NCBI RefSeq assembly: GCF_003390325.1
Contig: NZ_QUOK01000009.1
Coordinates: forward strand, 184,997 to 248,996
Source of the DNA: Rhodohalobacter sp. SW132
GTDB taxonomy: Bacteria; Bacteroidota; Rhodothermia; Balneolales; Balneolaceae
Length of the DNA: 64,000 bases
Reading direction: 5' to 3'
Shown piece after piece: positions 34,486-43,503 of this stretch (within the stretch, counting starts at the first letter, position 1; every line of letters begins with the position of its first letter). Under the pieces are notes generated by a model. The model was not told the DNA's origin. It worked only from the letters and a program-made list of their open reading frames with translations, and made no database searches. Position numbers and translations under genes: made by a program.

Positions 34486-35622
34486 CTAAGATTGCAGCTC
34501 ATCCCGCTTGAGCTTGTAATACTCCTCGTAGACTTCAACAACGCTGTTAAGTTCGAACTTCTCTGCTCGCTTCCGCGCATTGGCCGACATTTCCTGATGC
34601 AGCTTCTCATCCTTTAAAATTTTCAGGGCGTATTTCCCCATCGCCTCCACATCGCCAAGTTCGCACAGATACCCCGTCTCTCCGTGAATATTTACTTCCG
34701 GCAGTCCGCCAATGTTAGAGCTGATGACAGGCACGCCGCAGCTCATCGCTTCAAGTGCGGCCAGGCCAAATGTTTCGCTGCCTGATGGAATTAAAAACAG
34801 ATCCGAAATGGAGAGAACTTCTTCCACCTGTTCCTGTTTACCGAGAAACCTTACTTTATCACAAATTTTGAGCTCTCTGCACTTGTTTTCCGCCCGCTGG
34901 CGATCGGGACCATCGCCCACCATCAAAAGTTTGGCGTCCACACCGTTCGAAACCACCTGGTGGAATGTTGATACCACATCCGGCACCCGCTTCACTTCAC
35001 GGAAATTCGAAACATGTGTAACCACCTTTTCGCCGTTCGGACAGAGTGCTTTTTTGAAATGATTTTTATTTGATTTCTGAAATCGCTCCAGGTCGATAAA
35101 ATTCGGTATCACCTCGATATCCTTTCGGATATCAAATTTGTTATAGGTCTCTTTCTTCAGATACTCCGAAACGGCTGTTACACCATCACTCTGATTGATT
35201 GAAAAATCAACCACATCCTTATAGCTCGGATCACTCCCGATCAGCGTAATATCGGTTCCGTGGAGCGTTGTGATAATAGGCACGTGTGAGGCTTGTTCGC
35301 CCAGAATTTGCTTCGCAAGATAGGCGCTGGTAGCGTGCGGAATAGCGTAATGAACATGCAGAATATCCAGCTTCTCGTGCTTGATTAAATTTACCATTAC
35401 GTTTGCAAGGGCAAGATCATATGGCGGATACTCAAACAGCGGGTAGCTGCTCAGGTCCACTTCATGAAACGTGATGTCGGTGCGAAATGAATCGAGCCTG
35501 GCCGGACGCGCATAACTCAGCACATGAAGATTATGACCTTTATTCGCTAGACCCTTCGCGAGTTCTGTTGCTACAACGCCGCTTCCGCCAAACGTTGGGT
35601 AACATACAATTCCTATATTCAT
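34486..35622 (-). CDS. bshA: N-acetyl-alpha-D-glucosaminyl L-malate synthase (bacillithiol synthesis)
   Basis: The 378-residue GT4 glycosyltransferase starts MNIGIVCYPTFGGSGVVATELAKG in form, with HVLSYARPAR, LHVHYAIPHATSAYLA, and the donor-binding part PSGSETFGLAALEAMSCGVPVI. These are hallmarks of BshA, which joins L-malate to GlcNAc from UDP-GlcNAc in the first step of bacillithiol synthesis. The other bsh genes are not in the window. The gene ends only 16 bases from the repeat copy A. Confidence 0.93.
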   Translation of the reverse strand: MNIGIVCYPTFGGSGVVATELAKGLANKGHNLHVLSYARPARLDSFRTDITFHEVDLSSYPLFEYPPYDLALANVMVNLIKHEKLDILHVHYAIPHATSAYLAKQILGEQASHVPIITTLHGTDITLIGSDPSYKDVVDFSINQSDGVTAVSEYLKKETYNKFDIRKDIEVIPNFIDLERFQKSNKNHFKKALCPNGEKVVTHVSNFREVKRVPDVVSTFHQVVSNGVDAKLLMVGDGPDRQRAENKCRELKICDKVRFLGKQEQVEEVLSISDLFLIPSGSETFGLAALEAMSCGVPVISSNIGGLPEVNIHGETGYLCELGDVEAMGKYALKILKDEKLHQEMSANARKRAEKFELNSVVEVYEEYYKLKRDELQS

Positions 35623-35896
35623 AGCCCCGTCAATAAAACAATTCTGAAAAATTTACATCAGCAAGATAGGAACATAGCGCCTAATAATGTAACGGTTCCC
35701 TGTCTTCTGTTCAGATATACATAAATTGAAGCCGGTGCATTCATCAGAAGTAACGTTTTCGGAATTTCGCGTTTGGGTGAGATTCAGTGCCCTAATAATC
35801 GATTTATAGCTAATGTCTCATAGAAACACTCAGTTTCAAGTTTACTCGTACTTCTGCCTGACTCAAAACCCGTTAAAGATGCAGGTTTTCTTTTCT

Positions 35897-36391
35897 CTAT
35901 TTCAATTTACTTCTTTTAATGTCGTCAATTATTTCGTTAGAAATGGTGATTAACCGGTCTTCAATTTGCTGCGTGAGTGATTCCAAATCATTAAAATTTG
36001 GTTTTTCAATCAATACTGTCTCAAGAATAGAATATTGAGGTTTGGTTATTCTGTCCTTATTCCACCTGGTAGTTTTGAAAAATTGCCAGTACTTATCTTG
36101 AATTGGGATAGTCTGCCCCAACAGCCATATTTCAAATTGTATTTTTTGATGGTTCAACACTAATCCTAATTTAAGTTTTCTCTCTTTTAAGAAGTCATTG
36201 GAATAATAAAAGTAGGTATAATCCATATAGCCCTGAAAAAGGCTCCCAAAAGAATAGCATTCAGAAAGGTTCTTAGATAAAGTTGTCCTGAGTCTCGTTA
36301 CATACTTGACAATTCCCGTATATGCTTTCTGAATATCGCCCTTTTTAAGCTCTTCCCTGTATGAATTTATGTATTCATTTAATTTTTTCAC
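35897..36391 (-). CDS. Uncharacterised protein, DUF7000-like
   Basis: The 164-residue product has segments that I recall from the family named DUF7000: NEYINSYREELKKGDIQKAY, SLFQGYMDYTYFYYS, KLKLGLVLNHQKIQFEIWL and KYWQFFKTTRW. No catalytic motif, signal or membrane segment is visible; it is probably cytosolic. The gene and its surroundings are clearly more AT-rich than neighbouring genes, with many AAA, AAT and TTT codons, which suggests late arrival by transfer. It stands alone between bshA and yebC. Confidence 0.65.
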   Translation of the reverse strand: MKKLNEYINSYREELKKGDIQKAYTGIVKYVTRLRTTLSKNLSECYSFGSLFQGYMDYTYFYYSNDFLKERKLKLGLVLNHQKIQFEIWLLGQTIPIQDKYWQFFKTTRWNKDRITKPQYSILETVLIEKPNFNDLESLTQQIEDRLITISNEIIDDIKRSKLK

Positions 36392-36624
36392 TTTATTAAA
36401 TCATTTTTAATCAATCCATAATTTTATTTTACAATCTCTCTTGAGAATTTATGCCTATCGGTGTAAATAAATAAAAAAATATGTTTGATCCGATAATCTT
36501 CCCAGTAACATTTCCCATGAACAAAATAGGGACACATATCACCCGTTGATTAGGTGAAAGTAAGCATTTCTCTTATATTTAAGATTGATCAAAATATTAT
36601 CATCAAAACAATACCTGAATCGTT

Positions 36625-37380
36625 ATGGCGGGACATTCCAAATGGGCGAATATCAAACACAAAAAGGCAAAAGAAGATGCCAAACGCGCCAAGGCTTTTA
36701 CAAAGCATATTCGTGAAATTACCGTAGCTGCACGTGTTGGCGGCGGCGACCCCGATGCCAACCCACGGCTTTCACTGGCTATTGAGAATGCCAAAAAAGT
36801 CAACCTCCCAAAAGATAATATTGAACGGGCCATCAAAAAGGGAACCGGTGAGCTGGATGACGGTTCCGGCAACTACGAAGAAGTAACCTATGAAGGGTAC
36901 GGCCCCGGAGGAATCGCCTATTTTATTGAAGCAACCAGCAACAACCTGAACCGGACTGTGGGTGAAATTCGTCATATTTTCACCAAACATGGCGGCAACC
37001 TGGGAACAGACGGTTCCGTTGCATATATGTTTGACCAGAAAGGCTCCATAAAAATTGAAGGATCTGATCTTGAGGATGATGAACTGATGCTGATTGCCAT
37101 TGAAGCCGGGGCTGAAGATGTGATCAACCAGGGTGAATTTATTGAAGTGATTACCGCCCGTGAAGATCTGTTTGAAGTGAGCAATAACCTTGAGAATGAA
37201 GGGGTTGAAGTTGAATCCGCCAACCTGATTCGTATTCCCGCTACCGAAGTTGAAGCCGATCCCGATACGGCAAAAACCAATCTGAAGATGATGGATATGT
37301 TTGATGAAAATGATGACGTTTCTGAAATTTTCACAAATATGAAAATGGACGAACAAACGTTAGCACTCGCGGAAGATTAA
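36625..37380 (+). CDS. yebC: YebC/PmpR-family regulatory or translation protein
   Basis: The 251-residue product begins MAGHSKWANIKHKKAKEDAK, the invariant start of the YebC/PmpR family (DUF28). RGGDPDANPRL-type sequence (VGGGDPDANPRLSLAIENA), DNIERAIKKGTG, YEGYGPGGIAYFIEA, NRTVGEIRHIFTKHGG and GSVAYMFDQKG follow. Members act either as transcription regulators or, in recent work, as factors that help ribosomes pass polyproline stretches; which applies here is not decidable. It precedes the bat genes by 45 bp in the same direction. Confidence 0.95.
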   Translation: MAGHSKWANIKHKKAKEDAKRAKAFTKHIREITVAARVGGGDPDANPRLSLAIENAKKVNLPKDNIERAIKKGTGELDDGSGNYEEVTYEGYGPGGIAYFIEATSNNLNRTVGEIRHIFTKHGGNLGTDGSVAYMFDQKGSIKIEGSDLEDDELMLIAIEAGAEDVINQGEFIEVITAREDLFEVSNNLENEGVEVESANLIRIPATEVEADPDTAKTNLKMMDMFDENDDVSEIFTNMKMDEQTLALAED

Positions 37381-37425
37381 TCATACCATCACCTGTTTTT
37401 TTTGTCACTTGTTATATCATTCTCC

Positions 37426-38154
37426 ATGAAAACTTTTCTAATCCTGTTTTTTTCACTCCTTTTCACGGCATCTTCGCTGAATGATGCCCGTAAAGCGAAC
37501 GATGCCTTTCGCAGCGGTGATTACGAAACTGCGGTTTCACTCTACAATCAGGCCATAGAAAACAATCCCAATGACGCCCGCCTCCATTTCAACCTTGGCA
37601 GCGCACTGGCCAGGCTCGGACAGGCCGAGCAGTCTGTGCGTGCATTTGAACGGGCAAAAGAGCTGATGGATGATCCGCAGCAGCAAGCCATGGCCGATTA
37701 TAACGCCGGCACGCTGCTCTCCGAATCCGAAATGTACGATGAGGCGCTCGATTTTTTCAGAAATGCCCTGCGTAAAAATCCGAATGATCCCGACACCAAG
37801 CACAACTACGAAATGTCGGTGAGAAAACAGCAGGAACAACAGGAGCAGGATCAGCAGCAAGACCAGGATGATCAATCTGATGATGACGAAGAGCAGGATC
37901 AGGATCAGCAGCAAGACCAGGATGATCAGTCCGATGATGAGCAGGATCAGGACCAGGACCAAAACGAGGATCAGGGTGACGGCTCGCCTGAAGACCAGGA
38001 TCCTCGCGATCATGAACTTCCTCAGCCCGATGAAATTTCGCAAGATGAAGCTGAAAACATTTTAAACGCCCTTGAACAGCTCGAAAGAGAAATACTTGAA
38101 AACCGCAAGAAAGAAGCAGAAGATGCATCATCCTCGAGTGATAAAGACTGGTAA
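37426..38154 (+). CDS. batC: BatC-like TPR protein with acidic Gln/Asp tail
   Basis: The 242-residue product has a signal-like N-terminus (MKTFLILFFSLLFTASS), TPR repeats at about 20-125 (AFRSGDYETAVSLYNQAIEN, DARLHFNLGSALARLGQ) and a low-complexity tail made of Asp, Gln and Glu. The tail carries a DNA-level duplication with 54-bp offset (starting near 37851 and 37905). A final helix region holds ILNALEQLEREILENRK. BatC belongs to the aerotolerance operon and works in the periplasm with BatA/B/D/E. The start at 37426 avoids an upstream in-frame Met at 37402 that would precede the signal. Confidence 0.82.
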   Translation: MKTFLILFFSLLFTASSLNDARKANDAFRSGDYETAVSLYNQAIENNPNDARLHFNLGSALARLGQAEQSVRAFERAKELMDDPQQQAMADYNAGTLLSESEMYDEALDFFRNALRKNPNDPDTKHNYEMSVRKQQEQQEQDQQQDQDDQSDDDEEQDQDQQQDQDDQSDDEQDQDQDQNEDQGDGSPEDQDPRDHELPQPDEISQDEAENILNALEQLEREILENRKKEAEDASSSSDKDW

Positions 38155-39934
38155 ACAACTGCCGGCGGTTTGTGCCTTATTCTTTCTGTTGCTGCTTTCC
38201 GTTATTTATCCGGAAAACAGGGCATATGGACAGGATCTTGAACTCAGTGCAACCTTATCAGAAACAACCGTATTTACCGGCGAGCAGTTTACGCTAACGA
38301 TAGAAGTTCAAAGTTCTGAAACTCACAGTATTCAGCTCCCTCAGCTGCCCGATTTTAATGGCGCCAGGGTTATCTCATCTAATCCATCCCGCAGTACAAG
38401 TATCTCAATTGTAAACGGCCGAACCAGCCGTACGACTTCCTATATTTACACGCTGATCGCCACCGAAACGGGAAATTATCGGGTTCCTTCCATTAATGTT
38501 CAGGTAGATGGAGATCAACGGCGGACCGATCCTATTCAGTTTGAGGTCGTTGAAAAAGGAAATCTCTCGGATGGCAGGTCAACCTATCCAGACATTTTCG
38601 TCAGGGTAGAACCGGATGATGAACAACCGGTTACAGGGCAGCAAATTGTAGCGAGCATTGTTCTCTATTTTAAACAGGGCATTGAAGTAACTTCTTTTCA
38701 GCCGGCATTCGGCTGGAGAACAGACGGCTTCTGGAAAGAGGAACTTCAGAATATTTCGCAGCCAAGAGCTGAATCAACCATTTTAGATGGCGTGCGTTAT
38801 CGCAAGGCAACCCTGTTACGTTATGCACTCTTCCCTTCCCGCAGCGGATCACTTACACTTTCTGAATATGGCTTAACAGTTGGAATGCGTTCACAGCCAA
38901 ATCGAAACGATCCGTTTGGTAGTTTTTTCGGTTCGGGAACCAACCAGAGAAGAGTAAATCTCGAATCAGATCCGGTTGAACTTGCAGTTGCAGCCCTTCC
39001 GGAACGAGAAGAATCTGTTCATGTAAATGCAGTCGGTGATTTCCAGATTAACCGTTCGGTCAGCTCTAACCACGTTGAAACCGGCGAAACCTTTGAACTG
39101 ATTACTACCATTGAAGGTGAAGGAAATATACCTCTTCTTCGACGACCCGAATATAATTTACCGGATGAACTGGAGGCATTTACACCGCGGGAATCGAGTG
39201 AAGTTGAACGCCGCGGACTCACGATACGCGGGGAAAAAAGTTACACCCAGCAGCTGGTAACACGCACACCCGGAACCGTATCCATACCCGAGGAGAGGCT
39301 TGCCGTTTTTAACCCGCGCTCCCGTACTTTTAATTATATTACGCTTCCTGAAATCCGGATTGATGTTTCTCCCGCTCCAACGGTAGCCGCAACGGGCACA
39401 GGAACACAATCTGCTTCCCCGCTGCAACCGGTAACCGGACTTGCCGTGTGGCACTCATCATCATCCGGACAATTCGGCTACCTCACATCCACATGGTTCT
39501 GGACGTTCTTCGCACTTCCGTTTGTAGCACTGATCGTCGGTTGGTGGAGAAAACGGTACATCGACAAATTGATGGGCGACAGCTCCTTCAGAAGATCTGA
39601 ACTAGCCGTTCAAACCGCCGAAGAACGTCTGAAACAGGCTCGGATTAGTCTTCAGGAGAATGAAAACACAAAAGAAATTTACAATAGGGTTCACAAAGCT
39701 GTGGCCGGATTTATTAGTGACAAAACTGGTCTTCCTGAAGCCGGGTTGAGTGATCATGAGCTCATCGAAGCAGTTGAAAACCGCTCTGTAAATGGACAAA
39801 CCATGAAATCACTCAAATATCTGCTTGATAAATGCAACACCATAAGTTTTGCACCAGCAGGCAGTAAAAGCGATATCCATTCAGATATTGATAAAGCAGA
39901 AAACGTGATCAAAGATCTAAAACGAGCACTTTGA
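38123..39934 (+). CDS. batD: BatD-like protein
   Basis: The 603-residue product has a signal peptide ending near YGQ, then repeated beta-sandwich regions with DLELSATLSETTVFTGEQF, GNYRVPSINVQVDG and SRSGSLTLSEYGL, matching the BatD family, followed by one membrane segment (FWTFFALPFVALIVGWW) and a cytoplasmic helical region of about 130 residues. It overlaps batC by 32 bases. BatD is thought to act with von Willebrand-domain partners BatA/B in envelope stress or oxygen tolerance. An upstream start at 38072 is possible, but the signal peptide sits best with 38123. Confidence 0.9.
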   Translation: MHHPRVIKTGKQLPAVCALFFLLLLSVIYPENRAYGQDLELSATLSETTVFTGEQFTLTIEVQSSETHSIQLPQLPDFNGARVISSNPSRSTSISIVNGRTSRTTSYIYTLIATETGNYRVPSINVQVDGDQRRTDPIQFEVVEKGNLSDGRSTYPDIFVRVEPDDEQPVTGQQIVASIVLYFKQGIEVTSFQPAFGWRTDGFWKEELQNISQPRAESTILDGVRYRKATLLRYALFPSRSGSLTLSEYGLTVGMRSQPNRNDPFGSFFGSGTNQRRVNLESDPVELAVAALPEREESVHVNAVGDFQINRSVSSNHVETGETFELITTIEGEGNIPLLRRPEYNLPDELEAFTPRESSEVERRGLTIRGEKSYTQQLVTRTPGTVSIPEERLAVFNPRSRTFNYITLPEIRIDVSPAPTVAATGTGTQSASPLQPVTGLAVWHSSSSGQFGYLTSTWFWTFFALPFVALIVGWWRKRYIDKLMGDSSFRRSELAVQTAEERLKQARISLQENENTKEIYNRVHKAVAGFISDKTGLPEAGLSDHELIEAVENRSVNGQTMKSLKYLLDKCNTISFAPAGSKSDIHSDIDKAENVIKDLKRAL

Positions 39935-40689
39935 AACAAAAATTAGTCTTTCTTATTCCGCTGCTTCTGTTTGCCACAGAACTCTTTGCCCAGCAGAACC
40001 GCTTTGATGAAGCAACTAATCTCCTGGAAGAGCAGAGATATGCGGATGCCATCGAAAGTTACAAATCAATTGCCGATGACGGGCACGTTTCTGGTGCGCT
40101 CTGGCTCAACCTTGGAGTTGCATACGCTCACCTTGACAGCCTCGGCAAGGCGAAGTACTACCTGATGCGATCTGCTGAATTTCCGGAGACCGAATCGATG
40201 GCCAGGGAATCACTGGATGTAGTTGAAAACCGTTTCAGCCGAAGATCAGCAGTACTGCCCATGCTTCCGTGGGATCGTTTTTTTCAATGGGCCGATGAAT
40301 ACTTCGGTTCTGTCACACTCCTGATTCTCGGATTAATTTTATTGAATGTCGGAGCTGGATTCGTCCTTGCGGCTTGGTTCCGGCCGGGTTATAAAAAGCC
40401 TTTTAAATATTTGAGTATCACATCCGGTGCACTTGCCGCAGTATTCATGTCCGTATCTCTATATGTCGACTACCAGAATGCACGATACGAAACTGGGGTT
40501 ACGATCGACCGTCAGTCATCGGTCTACAGCAGGCCCGATACGCAATCAGCCGTTGAGGCAACCGCTTACGAAGGATATACGATGCGTGTTGACCTTAGAG
40601 AAAGTGAATCTGAAGCCGGCTGGTTCTATATCCGTCTTGAAAACGGTCGCTTTGGCTGGATTGAAGAGAATGCTGTTTTAACCTATTGA
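39931..40689 (+). CDS. batE: BatE-like TPR and SH3 protein
   Basis: The 252-residue product starts with TTG, which overlaps the batD stop (TTGA), so translation is probably coupled. It has a signal peptide (LLLFATELFAQ), TPR-like repeats at about 25-90, two membrane segments (SVTLLILGLILLNVGAGFVL and ITSGALAAVFMSVSLYV) and a C-terminal bacterial SH3-like domain (TIDRQSSVYSRPD, GYTMRVDLRE, NGRFGWIEENAVL). This arrangement matches BatE. A hairpin follows the stop codon. BatA and BatB, MoxR and DUF58 genes are not in the window. Confidence 0.85.
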   Translation: MKQKLVFLIPLLLFATELFAQQNRFDEATNLLEEQRYADAIESYKSIADDGHVSGALWLNLGVAYAHLDSLGKAKYYLMRSAEFPETESMARESLDVVENRFSRRSAVLPMLPWDRFFQWADEYFGSVTLLILGLILLNVGAGFVLAAWFRPGYKKPFKYLSITSGALAAVFMSVSLYVDYQNARYETGVTIDRQSSVYSRPDTQSAVEATAYEGYTMRVDLRESESEAGWFYIRLENGRFGWIEENAVLTY

Positions 40690-40707
40690 TCTGCTAAATC
40701 AGATCAA
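40686..40707 (+). terminator. Terminator-like hairpin after batE
   Basis: TTGATCTG at 40686-40693 pairs with CAGATCAA at 40700-40707, followed by ATTATTTG. The stem begins within the stop codon region of batE. T content after the stem is moderate. Confidence 0.5.
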
Positions 40708-40820
40708 ATTATTTGAATTTCTGAACCAGGATGGCAACATCAAAAGAATTTATTCGGGATGATTTGGCACGGATATTTCATAAATTGAGGGTCTGTATTA
40801 AAATGAATTTTTAAACCCTA

Positions 40821-41210
40821 TTGGTTCAGGTGAACAAAAAAAATCACAAGTTTATATCAATCGTCATTGCTACCATTTCCGCGGGTATTCCTATTGCAAC
40901 CGTTGATGCTCATCAATTAAATTTTACCGATCCTGTCTTCTTATTAACCTGGTGCCTTCTCGGTGTCGTTGGATCGTTTGGCACATACTTATACTTCAAT
41001 CTTACCATGCGCGACATGATCGGAACGTTTATCGTTGGCTACATGCTTGCGGTAATTCTCCGTTTTGTCGGCGACATCGTGGTTAACAGCGTCGCTCACA
41101 GTAACCTCACAAATACTCTTTTTCTCGCAATCGGAGTGGGTGCAGCTGCGGGCTGGATCGGCTCAGGACTTTGGATTCTGCTTAAAAAATCGAAACGAAG
41201 GAAAAAATAA
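40821..41210 (+). CDS. Small multi-pass membrane protein, unknown
   Basis: The 129-residue product has about four hydrophobic helices (ISIVIATISAGIPIA, VFLLTWCLLGVVGSFGTYL, MIGTFIVGYMLAVILRFVG, TLFLAIGVGAAAGWIGSGLWILL) and a Lys/Arg-rich C-terminus (KKSKRRKK) that should face the cytosol. It starts with TTG; a GTG nine bases later (40830) is equally plausible. It resembles no family I can name. A hairpin follows its stop, so it is likely a single-gene unit downstream of the bat operon. Confidence 0.6.
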   Translation: MVQVNKKNHKFISIVIATISAGIPIATVDAHQLNFTDPVFLLTWCLLGVVGSFGTYLYFNLTMRDMIGTFIVGYMLAVILRFVGDIVVNSVAHSNLTNTLFLAIGVGAAAGWIGSGLWILLKKSKRRKK

Positions 41211-41241
41211 TGAGAGACGTCATCCGTCCTTCTCATAATTT
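41210..41241 (+). terminator. Terminator-like hairpin
   Basis: ATGAGAGACG at 41210-41219 pairs with CGTC and TCTCAT (41225-41236) across a small bulge, followed by AATTTTT. It begins at the stop codon of the small membrane protein gene. Confidence 0.55.
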
Positions 41242-41280
41242 TTAACCACTAACGACTGTTACTCCTCTGCTGAAAATAAC

Positions 41281-42939
41281 ATGATATTTGCCCAGCTTTT
41301 GCAATATAAGCCTCAACTTTTAACGTACTGCATAAAGCTATCGGTTCTATTGATTGGAATAACCTTAGCCATTTCCCCGAAATTGAAAGGTGCCGATTCT
41401 CCGAAATTGATCCTCATTCACATGGATGCGGTTTCAATAGAAGTTATACGCGAGGAAATCCAGGCAGGTAACCTGCCAAATATTGAAACACACTTTAAGG
41501 AGCAGGGGCTTTTAGAGCGGGCAATTACCTACTATCCATCAAAGACACCGTTTATTATCTCAAATATTCGCCAGGCCATTCCAAGCAGTGAAGGTGCTCT
41601 TGTGGGATGGGAAATTCCTGGTTTTGAGGATGAACAGTCTTACAACCTGGTAGATTCATTCCTAACGATGGCATTTAGCAAACATCGCCCCGCCCGCGCA
41701 AACCTTTTTTACGGGCTCCCTTTGACAAACAAGCTGAATCGACCCGCACTCATGAATACACTCGATCTGTTTGATGATTACCCTGTGATTGAGTTTTACT
41801 GGTACGCAATTGATACTTTTGGACATTTTTATGGAAAAGAGGGATATCTGGAAAAATTATACGAATTCGATTCTGCTATCGGCGCTTACATGTCCAAACT
41901 GGATGATGACATCAATATCATTATTTATTCGGATCACGGAATGGTTTTTGGTGAGGGGATTGAAATTGAATCTCACATCAATGAATTGTTCAGCGATCAG
42001 GTTAAGACGTTTTCTTACCCATCCATTTATCTGCATGATTTATCTGAAATAGATGAAGTGGCCCAATCAATCGCACGGGAAACCGAACTCGATTTCACAT
42101 TCTACCTATTGGATGAAGTAAGTGTTATTGGTTATTCAGAAGAATCTAAGCTCTATTTTGATTACCGGGATAACAGTATTCGATACCGGTTTGAAGGTGA
42201 CGATCCATTCAAATATTATGAAAACGGGTATGAAGGTGAATACCTCACAGCTGATGAATGGCTGCTTTTTAGTGCAGAATTAGATTATCCCGCGACTCCC
42301 ATTAAAGTATATACGTACCTGCTGAATCCAAATTCCGGCGATATCGTAACTTCATTCAACAATCAAAAATTTGCTAAAACCTTTTACAGCAGTATGGGAA
42401 ACCACGGTGGTTTTTCAGCTACAGATGTACTTGTGCCGGTATTGGTCTCCGGACCTGACGTAGATTATATCGGCGATTTTGAGGTGCTTTGGCTCCAGGA
42501 ACTTTTTAACGAAGTACAAGATTTTGAATTTCAGCAAAACCCAGCACGTGACAAACATTACCTGAGCAGCCGATACAATTTTCGCCGTAATCAAACTCAT
42601 TTAACCGCTTCAATTTCACCGGTTTACAGAACCAACTTTGGCGCTGACCTAACCTTCGATTCGTCTGGTGAGTACTCCTTTGATACAGTTTGGGGGCGAT
42701 ATGACCTCTACAGATCTTATCTCACCCGGTTATGGTTTGGGGCCGGCATCGATTTCCGAAAAGAGGATACCGTTGGGGTGCTCTCATTAAAACATGAGCT
42801 CAGAATTCGCCGCTTTACCGCCCGAACTACATTGGATACGTCAGGCTTTCACCGGCTGACATTCGGCTACCGTATAACACCTCATCTTACAGCAGAGTTA
42901 AACAACTTTACGGGATTCGGATTCCGTTTTAGCCTCTGA
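41281..42939 (+). CDS. Alkaline phosphatase-superfamily protein with beta-rich C-terminal tail
   Basis: The 552-residue product has a hydrophobic N-terminus, then an alkaline-phosphatase-superfamily domain with metal ligands Asp49 (HMDAVS), Asp178/His182 (YAIDTFGH), Asp218/His219 (YSDHG) and a late His (GNHGGFSATD). The nucleophile is probably Thr89 (PSKTPF). This fits type I phosphodiesterase/nucleotide pyrophosphatase-like enzymes. After about residue 425 there is a distinct tail of alternating strands (HLTASISPVYRTNFGADLTF, LYRSYLTRLWFGAGIDF, RIRRFTARTTL, TAELNNFTGFGFRFSL) resembling a small outer-membrane barrel. Substrate unknown. No partner gene is evident. Confidence 0.72.
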   Translation: MIFAQLLQYKPQLLTYCIKLSVLLIGITLAISPKLKGADSPKLILIHMDAVSIEVIREEIQAGNLPNIETHFKEQGLLERAITYYPSKTPFIISNIRQAIPSSEGALVGWEIPGFEDEQSYNLVDSFLTMAFSKHRPARANLFYGLPLTNKLNRPALMNTLDLFDDYPVIEFYWYAIDTFGHFYGKEGYLEKLYEFDSAIGAYMSKLDDDINIIIYSDHGMVFGEGIEIESHINELFSDQVKTFSYPSIYLHDLSEIDEVAQSIARETELDFTFYLLDEVSVIGYSEESKLYFDYRDNSIRYRFEGDDPFKYYENGYEGEYLTADEWLLFSAELDYPATPIKVYTYLLNPNSGDIVTSFNNQKFAKTFYSSMGNHGGFSATDVLVPVLVSGPDVDYIGDFEVLWLQELFNEVQDFEFQQNPARDKHYLSSRYNFRRNQTHLTASISPVYRTNFGADLTFDSSGEYSFDTVWGRYDLYRSYLTRLWFGAGIDFRKEDTVGVLSLKHELRIRRFTARTTLDTSGFHRLTFGYRITPHLTAELNNFTGFGFRFSL

Positions 42940-43073
42940 CCCGTCACTTCTTCTCTGCTATTGTAGGGGAAGTTCCTACATCAACATCAGATTACACCCT
43001 ATACCTTCCCGGTTCTGAAGTTTCGAAATTGTGAATAGACAAAAACGAAAGAGTAATCGAAAATTTCAGAACC

Positions 43074-43499
43074 ATGAACACAGTAGCAGAACTTCCCAAA
43101 AACTCCTTAACATCATCACTTTCATTTGAAGAACTTCAGGTTTTCAAAAATCTGATTCTTAAAAAAATTGCTGACGGAGAAGATGAAATTAATTTCCTTT
43201 TGGATAGCATCCATGAAATGAGAGAGAACAATAGTTCGGATCTGACCTCCAGTCAACATCATGTTGCCGATATCGGGTCACTCGAAGCAGCCATGCAGGT
43301 AAATATGCGGCTGCTTGAACGAACTCAAAAATTTATCAGGGGACTCAAAGCGGCTCTGAAGCGGATCGAAAACGGTACCTATGGAGTATGCAAGGTTACC
43401 GGCAAAATGATCGCCAGAGAACGCCTGATGGCCGCACCCCATACGCAGCACAGTATGGAAGCAAAACTCATGAGAAATAAACGACTAAACATTGGATAG
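43074..43499 (+). CDS. TraR/DksA-family transcription regulator
   Basis: The 141-residue product has a helical N-terminal region (SLSFEELQVFKNLILKKI) and a DksA/TraR-type C-terminal zinc-finger fold with IENGTYGVCKVTGKMIARERL and HTQHSMEAKLMRNKRL. Only one cysteine remains of the classical four, which is typical of Bacteroidota relatives. DksA-like proteins bind the RNA polymerase secondary channel and, together with (p)ppGpp, change promoter choice under stress. It overlaps or abuts a small downstream reading frame. Confidence 0.9.
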   Translation: MNTVAELPKNSLTSSLSFEELQVFKNLILKKIADGEDEINFLLDSIHEMRENNSSDLTSSQHHVADIGSLEAAMQVNMRLLERTQKFIRGLKAALKRIENGTYGVCKVTGKMIARERLMAAPHTQHSMEAKLMRNKRLNIG

Positions 43500-43503
43500 A
43501 GAC

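Noticed and set aside
34272..34617. Two short plus-strand frames spanning the repeat and the end of bshA
   Set aside because: They arise from repeat DNA and the end of a confirmed gene on the other strand.
36772..37356. A 194-codon frame antisense to yebC
   Set aside because: It is a shadow of the well-conserved yebC gene; its composition (Phe, Ile, His, Asn) reflects the opposite strand's codon use.
37537..38043. A Leu/Ile-rich frame antisense to batC
   Set aside because: It comes from the complementary strand of the Gln/Asp low-complexity tract and looks membrane-like only for that reason.
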